19,362 bases of DNA. Origin: CAZKHG01 sp964552655. GTDB taxonomy: Bacteria; Bacteroidota; Bacteroidia; Bacteroidales; Tenuifilaceae. The stretch is from NCBI GenBank assembly GCA_964552655.1, contig CAZKHG010000059.1, forward strand, positions 1 through 19,362, read 5' to 3'. A program made the translations under genes and the position numbers. This document shows, in pieces, positions 14,557 to 19,362 of the stretch (the stretch's first letter is position 1; each line of letters starts with the position of its first letter). The notes below the pieces were generated by a model. That model was not told the DNA's origin. It saw nothing but the letters and a program-made list of their open reading frames with translations, and searched no databases.

Positions 14557-15342
14557 TTAGAATGAAATTCCAAATACTAGGAAAATATTGTTCGCTTCAG
14601 GATTTGTTATAAGTAGCGTTTGAACCGGAAGCGAGTACGAATCCGATATCTTTACAGATTTCGAAACTTTTAACCCAAAGTTGATTACACCAGCGGTTTT
14701 ATTCCCGTAAAATCCTAATTCACCCTTATCAACATTGGGTTTATCAATTGCAGCTCCTAAAAAGGCATTAAAATCAATTCCTTTAAGGCTCTTCTTATAG
14801 CCGACCTCAATATATTTGGTCATAAATATTTTACCAGTACTCCCATCGCTATTAATTCTATGAGCATCATTCCCATATAAGTTCATCCCAAAAAGAAATG
14901 TTAAAGGAATTTTCTCTGTACCATTAAAACTGATAATGCCTTCCAGAATATGGCAAGTGCTGTCCTTGTCGAAATTAAAATAGTTGCTTCTTTCAATTGT
15001 TTGGTAGTATTCCGGGAAAAAATAATCGGTCAGAGTAATACTAAATATGTTTTTATGGGAAAACGATAAGTATAAATCCACCTCCTGGTTGGATGTTGGA
15101 GAAAAAGTGTATGCACCCCAAGTCCCGATTGTTATTGTATTTGAAGAATCCCTGTTTGCAATGTCATATTTTACCCAGGGTTGAATACTTGGACTACTGC
15201 CACCCAGATTTATTCCCCTCCAAACATAACGGCTCATTATATCTGCACCAAACTGCAATGGTGATTCGTTCTGCGAATAAGCAACTCCACTGATAATCAT
15301 AAGTAATAGTAAAAATGTTAATAGTTTAACTTTTCTATACAT
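14557..15342 (-). CDS. TorF-like outer membrane beta-barrel protein (putative porin)
   Basis: The 261-residue precursor starts with a clear signal peptide (MYRKVKLLTFLLLLMIISGVAYS, cleavage near 23-24). The mature part alternates hydrophobic and polar residues in many short strands. It opens with SRYVWRGINLGGSSPSIQP (38-56), a pattern shared by TorF-family putative porins (D-Y/R-x-R-G-hydroxylated-S-P-hydroxylated-Q-P). It ends in Ile-Ser-Phe, a C-terminal aromatic typical of barrels inserted by BamA. It is probably an outer membrane channel. It is the first gene of a two-gene operon with the ammonium transporter, 24 bases apart, which suggests a role in nitrogen-source entry. That role is an inference from neighbourhood. 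A good promoter match lies 28 bases upstream of the start. Confidence 0.8.
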   Translation of the reverse strand: MYRKVKLLTFLLLLMIISGVAYSQNESPLQFGADIMSRYVWRGINLGGSSPSIQPWVKYDIANRDSSNTITIGTWGAYTFSPTSNQEVDLYLSFSHKNIFSITLTDYFFPEYYQTIERSNYFNFDKDSTCHILEGIISFNGTEKIPLTFLFGMNLYGNDAHRINSDGSTGKIFMTKYIEVGYKKSLKGIDFNAFLGAAIDKPNVDKGELGFYGNKTAGVINFGLKVSKSVKISDSYSLPVQTLLITNPEANNIFLVFGISF

Positions 15343-15370
15343 AAGATTTAAGGTTTAAGGTTAGTTGATG

Positions 15371-15403
15371 CAAAACTATCTGGGCGGTCTCTCTCTTTCA
15401 ATA
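15371..15403 (-). promoter_or_regulatory. candidate promoter of the porin-amt operon
   Basis: On the minus strand, a -33 element TATTG is separated by 20 bases from the -7 element TAGTTTTG (followed by C). This fits the Bacteroidetes TTTG / TAnnTTTG promoter form well. Transcription would begin about 20-25 bases upstream of the porin ATG. It is the best promoter match noticed in the window. Confidence 0.55.
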
Positions 15404-15424
15404 GAACTAAGAATGAAAATTTAG

Positions 15425-15439
15425 TAATACTTAGTATTA
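15425..15439. promoter_or_regulatory. perfect 15-base palindrome upstream of the porin-amt promoter
   Basis: TAATACTTAGTATTA is a perfect 7-1-7 inverted repeat. It lies 21 bases upstream of the candidate -33 element, about -65 to -70 from the predicted start, an activator-like position. The binding protein is unknown. The NarL-type regulator encoded downstream of amt is one candidate. Confidence 0.4.
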
Positions 15440-15639
15440 GCTGTTTGTTCTATTCAATTCTCATCAGCTATTTAGAACCATTATCAAATATTGGCTTGTT
15501 TCTATTTACTTGGTATTTATCACTCCTTAGCAATTTTTTTAATTCAAGTAAATGAGTAATTTTTTGTTTATTATTTAAACAATCGTTTTATTTACCAAAA
15601 TTAACCGCAAGGGAAAAATCATTTTTTATTTTTTATATC

Positions 15640-15676
15640 TTTTGTTCATTGTTCATGCAACCCCGAATGAACAAAA
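15640..15676. repeat. 11-base inverted repeat with tandem GTTCAT motif
   Basis: TTTTGTTCATT (15640-15650) is exactly complementary to AATGAACAAAA (15666-15676) around a 15-base loop. With a short bulge the pairing extends by five more A/T pairs on each side. The loop starts with a second GTTCAT (15651-15656), so the hexamer occurs twice directly and once inverted within 29 bases. It lies 86 bases before the FakA-FakB fusion start. Confidence 0.45.
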
Positions 15677-15727
15677 TTATATATCAGCTGTTTGTGATTA
15701 TTTAGATTCCTTAAGGACGAGCAATAA

Positions 15728-15741
15728 TAATAACGTTATTA
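15728..15741. promoter_or_regulatory. 14-base palindrome near the FakA-FakB fusion start
   Basis: TAATAACGTTATTA is a perfect palindrome centred on CG, ending 20 bases before the ATG. The position suits an operator or leader element, but low-complexity A/T sequence makes chance occurrence possible. Confidence 0.3.
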
Positions 15742-15761
15742 ATTATTAAAGACTAGAATAG

Positions 15762-17558
15762 ATGAAATACATGCCTGTTCAAGTTATAGACGGAAGAAGG
15801 TTATACTATACCTTTATTGCTGGAGCAAAGAAAATACTTGAACATCAGATAGAACTCAATAAAATCAATGTTTTCCCGGTAAAAGATGGGGATACAGGCA
15901 CTAACCTGGCTTCCACAATTCGGGCTGTCATTGATTCCATACACCCCGATAAATCCTATAAGGTTACTGCCGATTTGATTGCTGAAGCCACGCTGGTAAA
16001 TGCCCGTGGAAACTCCGGGGTTATATTTGCCCAGTTTATGTATGGGTTGAGCAATGAAACAGGTAATCACGAAACTATTACATTAGATCAGTTTGCCTAC
16101 AGCATAAAAAACTCCGTACGTTATGTTTACGAAGCCGTGTCTAACCCGGTAGAGGGAACAATGCTAACCGTAATTAAAGAATGGGCTGAATTTATTGATG
16201 AGAACTGGAGAAAAATCCCTGATTTCAACCAGCTGATCATTAAATCCATGGAGGTGCTTCAAAAATCGTTAATTGAAACAAAAACAAAACTCGCCGTTTT
16301 GGCAAAAGCCAACGTGGTTGATGCTGGTGCAAAAGGGTTTGTATTGTTTATCGAAGGAATAATTGAGTTCATTAAAAGCAGTAATATCAGGCACCTGCTC
16401 AAAGCAAAAACTGAGATTACCGAGTTTTTGGATTTAGAAGATCACGTTTCACAGGAAATTACCTACCGATATTGCACAGAGGCTTTGATTAAAAAAACCA
16501 CGCTTGAAAACAAGGAGTTCTCAGCGCTTTTACAACCTTACGGCGATTCAATTGTGGTCGCAGGTTCAAAAACAACAAAAAGAATCCACGTGCATACCGA
16601 TAAGCCTGCCGATCTGTTTTACCAGCTAAGAAAGCATGGCACAATCACCTTCCAGAAGGCTGATGATATGGTGAAACAAAGCGATGCGGTATATAACCGC
16701 AAATGGAAAATCGCCCTGGTAACCGATTCTACCTGTGACTTGCCAAAAGAGTTGTTTGATTACTACCAGATTCATTTTTTGCCCATTAACCTGTACTTTG
16801 GTGAGAATCATTTTTTGGATAAGGTGACAATACACCCGGAACATTTCTACCATTTGTTGGATGAAAGTACGGATTTTCCCAAAACCTCCCAGGTGAACGA
16901 AAAAGCATTTGTTAACCTTTACTCCCATCTGGCTTCGCATTATGACTCGATAATAGCTATAAATTTATCAGACAAGTTCAGTGGTACTTACCAGAGCAGC
17001 TTAAAAGCGGCTCAAACAGTAAGCAAGGAATTCAATAAGCAAATCACGGTTGTAAACTCCAAAAACCTTTCAGGGGCACTTGGGCTAGCTGTTTTAAGGG
17101 CAGCACAGGCAATTGAAAATGGGCATTCACACGAGGAAGTTGTAAAAATGGTTGAAAAATGGGTGGATGATTTAAAGATTTTTGTGAGTGTAAAAACCCT
17201 TAAATACATGGTAAGGGGTGGCCGGGTATCGCACTTTAAAGGTTTTATTGCAAACCTGTTAAATGTAAATCCAATTGTATCGGTTGATGAAAATGGCAAG
17301 GCAATAGTCTTTGGAAAAACCTATAGCCAGAAATCAAACATGGAGAAAGTGATGGAGCACATTAAAACAATTAGCAACGGGAAAAGAATCTGGAACTATG
17401 TTGTTCTCCATGCGAATAATTCGGATGGCGCACAATGGTACTCAGAAAAAATGAAGAATTTAACCGGGAAAGAGCCGGCTTTTGTAATCAATATCTCACC
17501 TGTAATAGGGGTTCATGCAGGTGCAGGAACAGCTGCTGTAACATTCATGTATGAATAG
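15762..17558 (+). CDS. fused fatty-acid kinase: DAK2/FakA-like kinase joined to DegV/FakB-like fatty-acid-binding domain
   Basis: The 598-residue protein joins two families that are usually separate. Residues 8-205 are a DAK2 (DhaL-like) nucleotide-binding domain with NVFPVKDGDTGTNLA (Asp42/Asp44 for Mg) and ARGNSGVIFAQF. Residues about 230-305 match the FakA middle domain, keeping its Cys-His-His set (Cys238 in YRYCTE, His276 and His278 in IHVHTD). Residues 315-597 are a DegV domain with TDSTCDLP, TSQ (375-377), SGTYQSS (407-413), RGGRVS (485-490) and the C-terminal GVHAGAGT. In Firmicutes, FakB presents a fatty acid that FakA phosphorylates to acyl-phosphate for phospholipid synthesis. Here both would act in one cytoplasmic chain. 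Met4 is an alternative start. The gene stands after a long gene-free region and 139 bases before the DUF1295 gene. The function is inferred from domain identity. Confidence 0.88.
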   Translation: MKYMPVQVIDGRRLYYTFIAGAKKILEHQIELNKINVFPVKDGDTGTNLASTIRAVIDSIHPDKSYKVTADLIAEATLVNARGNSGVIFAQFMYGLSNETGNHETITLDQFAYSIKNSVRYVYEAVSNPVEGTMLTVIKEWAEFIDENWRKIPDFNQLIIKSMEVLQKSLIETKTKLAVLAKANVVDAGAKGFVLFIEGIIEFIKSSNIRHLLKAKTEITEFLDLEDHVSQEITYRYCTEALIKKTTLENKEFSALLQPYGDSIVVAGSKTTKRIHVHTDKPADLFYQLRKHGTITFQKADDMVKQSDAVYNRKWKIALVTDSTCDLPKELFDYYQIHFLPINLYFGENHFLDKVTIHPEHFYHLLDESTDFPKTSQVNEKAFVNLYSHLASHYDSIIAINLSDKFSGTYQSSLKAAQTVSKEFNKQITVVNSKNLSGALGLAVLRAAQAIENGHSHEEVVKMVEKWVDDLKIFVSVKTLKYMVRGGRVSHFKGFIANLLNVNPIVSVDENGKAIVFGKTYSQKSNMEKVMEHIKTISNGKRIWNYVVLHANNSDGAQWYSEKMKNLTGKEPAFVINISPVIGVHAGAGTAAVTFMYE

Positions 17559-17697
17559 AAAATTGGATTTAAGGATTACAACATGTGAAAAAATAAATCT
17601 GATTAACAAAGCTGGCTATAAGGCGATACATTGAATAAATTTATCCTGATTACCACTCCGCTTCGCCAACAATCCAAAAATATCTAATACTATTTCT

Positions 17698-18480
17698 ATG
17701 ACTTTTCTTCAAATTTACATTCAAGCATTGCTGGTGATAATGTTGATGATGACCACCCTTTGGGTGATAAGTGTTCTCATTAAGAATGTCAGCATTGTTG
17801 ACCTATTCTGGGGTTTTGGTTTTGTTGTAACCGCAGTATTTTACTTTTTCAACACTGAAGGGTATGAGTCAAGAAAAATCCTTCTTTTAATTTTAGTGAC
17901 AATTTGGGGGCTAAGATTATCTATTTACCTTGCCTGGCGTAATATTGGCAAGGGGGAAGATTTCCGATACCAGCAATTCAGAAAAAATTACGGGGCGCAC
18001 CGTTACTGGTGGATCAGCTTTTTTCAAACCTTTCTTTTACAAGGTGTTTTAATGTGGTTAATATCCGCCCCGCTATTAGGTGCTCAGTTTTATACAACAA
18101 ATAACTACCTGAACCTGCTTGATTTCATGGGAATATTTTTTTGGGTAATAGGTCTGCTGTTCGAAGCAGGTGGAGACTTACAGCTTGCTAAATTCAAATC
18201 AAACGCAGAAAACAAAGGGAAAGTTTTGAATACTGGATTTTGGAAATATACCCGCCATCCCAACTATTTTGGCGATTCTTCGGTTTGGTGGGGATTTGGA
18301 TTGATCAGTCTGGCCGGTGGCAGCTATTTTCCTGTTCTTGGATCAATTCTTATGACTGCACTCATTATTAAGGTTTCAGGTGTGGCACTGCTTGAAAAAG
18401 CTTTAAAAGACACTAAGCCACAATACAAAGAATACGTTGAAAAAACCAGCGCATTTTTACCCTGGTTCCCAAAAAAATAA
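17698..18480 (+). CDS. DUF1295 membrane protein (steroid 5-alpha-reductase / isoprenylcysteine methyltransferase-like fold)
   Basis: The 260-residue protein has about seven hydrophobic segments, roughly 5-27, 34-51, 60-79, 105-124, 140-158, 196-207 and 211-230. The DUF1295 hallmarks are NVSIVDLFWGFGFV near the N-terminus, GLLFEAGGDLQLAKFK (152-167) and GFWKYTRHPNYFGD (180-193). The last of these is the family's R-H-P-N-Y motif, shared with NADPH- or SAM-binding integral membrane reductases and methyltransferases. Its reaction is not known. Some relatives occur with cyclopropane fatty-acid genes, which fits a lipid role. It is followed 44 bases later by the peroxiredoxin gene on the same strand, so the two may be co-transcribed. 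No clear promoter is visible in the 139-base gap before it. Confidence 0.85.
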   Translation: MTFLQIYIQALLVIMLMMTTLWVISVLIKNVSIVDLFWGFGFVVTAVFYFFNTEGYESRKILLLILVTIWGLRLSIYLAWRNIGKGEDFRYQQFRKNYGAHRYWWISFFQTFLLQGVLMWLISAPLLGAQFYTTNNYLNLLDFMGIFFWVIGLLFEAGGDLQLAKFKSNAENKGKVLNTGFWKYTRHPNYFGDSSVWWGFGLISLAGGSYFPVLGSILMTALIIKVSGVALLEKALKDTKPQYKEYVEKTSAFLPWFPKK

Positions 18481-18524
18481 TATCCTTTTATCTTTGTTTC
18501 TCTGTAACATGAAAATCTTATCCT

Positions 18525-19283
18525 ATGATATTGATTAACAACATCTGGTTGATTCTCTTTGTAGTTTGGGGGTTTCCGCTAACCTTTTACCGTAGCAAAT
18601 TCCGAAAAATAGTTTATCAAACCGATAGCTTCTATATTAACATAAAACCCGTTTTTTGGAAAGAGATCAAGGCTCTTTTCGGGAATATTTACCCGGAAAA
18701 CCTTAATTACGTTAAGTTCCGTAATTTTTACAGATTCTACTTATCCGTTTATTTTGCCCTTTTTATGCTTTACTTCACCTTGAAAAACAATTCACAGACA
18801 ACTAATAATCCGGAAATGACAAAAATTGAGACAGGAAGCATCATACCCGTTTTCACCCTCAAAGATCAGAATGGAAATTTGTTTGATGTTACAACAGTCC
18901 TGGGAAAAAAGAATTTAGTGATCTATTTTTATCCCAAGGATGATAGCCCGGGATGTACAAAAGAGGCGTGCTATTTTCGCGATCAGTATGATGTTTTCAA
19001 TGAAATGGGCGCTATGATTATTGGCATTAGCGGGCAATCCGTTGAAAGTCATAAAAAATTTGCTGAAAAGTATAGGTTAACTTATACCCTATTGAGCGAT
19101 GAAGGGAATAAAATCCGTAAACTTTTTGGAGTACCAACTAACTTTTTTGGATTGTTGCCCGGCAGGGTTACTTATGTTGTTAATAAAGCAGGAGCGGTAG
19201 TTTACATGTTCAACTCACAAACCAATACAACCGGGCATGTGGATGAGGCGTTGAGAATACTAAAGAATTCCAAAAACAACTGA
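18525..19283 (+). CDS. membrane-anchored PrxQ/Bcp-type peroxiredoxin
   Basis: The 252-residue protein has an unusual N-terminal extension of about 97 residues before a normal PrxQ/Bcp domain (about 98-250). Hydrophobic helices lie at about 5-21 and 70-86. The loop between them holds ten Lys/Arg and three Asp/Glu, so the positive-inside rule puts the loop in the cytoplasm and the peroxiredoxin domain in the periplasm. The catalytic part has FYPKDDSPGCTKEAC with peroxidatic Cys144 and resolving Cys149 (the C-x4-C spacing of PrxQ), and Arg214 in GRVTYVV. Cytoplasmic Bcp proteins are about 155 residues, the length an internal start at Met98 (18816) would give. I chose the long form because the extension is open, hydrophobically structured and close to the upstream gene. 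Its N-terminal part matches nothing I can name. Confidence 0.82.
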   Translation: MILINNIWLILFVVWGFPLTFYRSKFRKIVYQTDSFYINIKPVFWKEIKALFGNIYPENLNYVKFRNFYRFYLSVYFALFMLYFTLKNNSQTTNNPEMTKIETGSIIPVFTLKDQNGNLFDVTTVLGKKNLVIYFYPKDDSPGCTKEACYFRDQYDVFNEMGAMIIGISGQSVESHKKFAEKYRLTYTLLSDEGNKIRKLFGVPTNFFGLLPGRVTYVVNKAGAVVYMFNSQTNTTGHVDEALRILKNSKNN

Positions 19284-19314
19284 ATTCAAGTTGGATGAAT
19301 GTTTAATAAAAAAA

Positions 19315-19331
19315 CCGGATAAATAATCCGG
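19315..19331 (-). terminator. hairpin terminator for a leftward gene beyond the window
   Basis: The stem CCGGAT / ATCCGG with loop AAATA is followed on the minus strand by a run of seven T (plus-strand A run at 19308-19314). The T run on the minus-strand side indicates termination of a gene entering from the right. It may also weakly end the peroxiredoxin transcript, since TTATT follows on the plus strand. Confidence 0.6.
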
Positions 19332-19362
19332 CTTATTACTAGGCATATTTTTATTTTTCAAC

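Larger units (their letters stand above)
15343..15761. other. 419-base gene-free divergent regulatory region
   Basis: No coding frame or RNA gene is supported here. The region is strongly AT-rich and separates the minus-strand porin-amt operon from the plus-strand FakA-FakB fusion. From left to right it holds a promoter match for the porin operon (15371-15403), a 15-base palindrome (15425-15439), an 11-base inverted repeat with direct GTTCAT copies (15640-15676), and a 14-base palindrome just before the fusion gene (15728-15741). Confidence 0.7.

Noticed and set aside
15343..15761. Riboswitch, small RNA gene or CRISPR fragment in the long gene-free region
   Set aside because: The repeats are only two or three short copies, with no regular spacers and no recognised riboswitch core. 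They are reported only as palindromes.
18509..18538. Nine-codon frame (ATG AAA ATC ...) overlapping the peroxiredoxin start
   Set aside because: It is too short, out of frame and without any leader-peptide features. A chance ATG is sufficient explanation.
18816..19283. Internal Met98 as the true start of a soluble peroxiredoxin
   Set aside because: It is possible, but the upstream 97 codons are open, encode two coherent hydrophobic helices and leave a normal 44-base gap to the previous gene. The long form is preferred and the alternative is recorded in the feature.

Overview
The window looks like ordinary chromosomal DNA of an anaerobic or facultative Bacteroidetes (Bacteroidales/Marinilabiliales-like) bacterium. 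The evidence is the di-haem cytochrome b type SdhC-SdhA-SdhB operon, PbpC, a TorF-like outer membrane protein paired with an ammonium transporter, AT-rich intergenic DNA, almost no Shine-Dalgarno sequences, and several boxes matching the Bacteroidetes -7 promoter consensus TAnnTTTG. The assignment rests on protein resemblance and signal style only. I saw no rRNA, tRNA, CRISPR array, insertion sequence or phage gene, and every complete gene looks intact.

Layout. 1-1481: the 3' end of an S41 C-terminal processing protease, convergent and slightly overlapping with an alpha/beta hydrolase. 1482-5102: a divergent regulatory region with a CRP/FNR-like palindrome, then sdhC-sdhA-sdhB (succinate dehydrogenase / fumarate reductase) closed by a strong terminator. 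5101-8984 (minus strand): pbpC (penicillin-binding protein 1C) followed by an aspartase-family lyase. 9209-10699: a chemoreceptor whose periplasmic domain carries a c-type haem motif. 10730-13175 (minus): a dCache-type sensor histidine kinase and its NarL/LuxR response regulator. 13227-15342 (minus): a TorF-like porin and an ammonium transporter, closed by a long hairpin terminator. 15343-15761: a 419-base AT-rich gene-free region with several palindromes. 15762-19283 (plus): a one-chain FakA-FakB (DAK2-DegV) fusion, a DUF1295 membrane protein and a membrane-tethered PrxQ-type peroxiredoxin. A terminator facing left lies at the right edge.

How the genes fit together. Aspartase would give fumarate plus ammonia, the neighbouring Sdh/Frd complex interconverts fumarate and succinate with the quinone pool, and the Amt/porin pair takes up ammonium. 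This is a plausible carbon-nitrogen theme, but the genes are in separate transcription units, so the coupling is inference. The haem chemoreceptor and the two-component system are the environmental sensors. The right-hand genes suggest lipid and redox handling: a fatty-acid kinase fusion, a steroid-reductase-fold membrane protein, and a peroxiredoxin predicted to face the periplasm.

I do not see a clear new multigene system. The items most worth a second look are the haem-c chemoreceptor, the FakA-FakB fusion, the membrane-anchored peroxiredoxin, and the unassigned palindromes upstream of the porin-amt operon, the chemoreceptor and the sdh operon.
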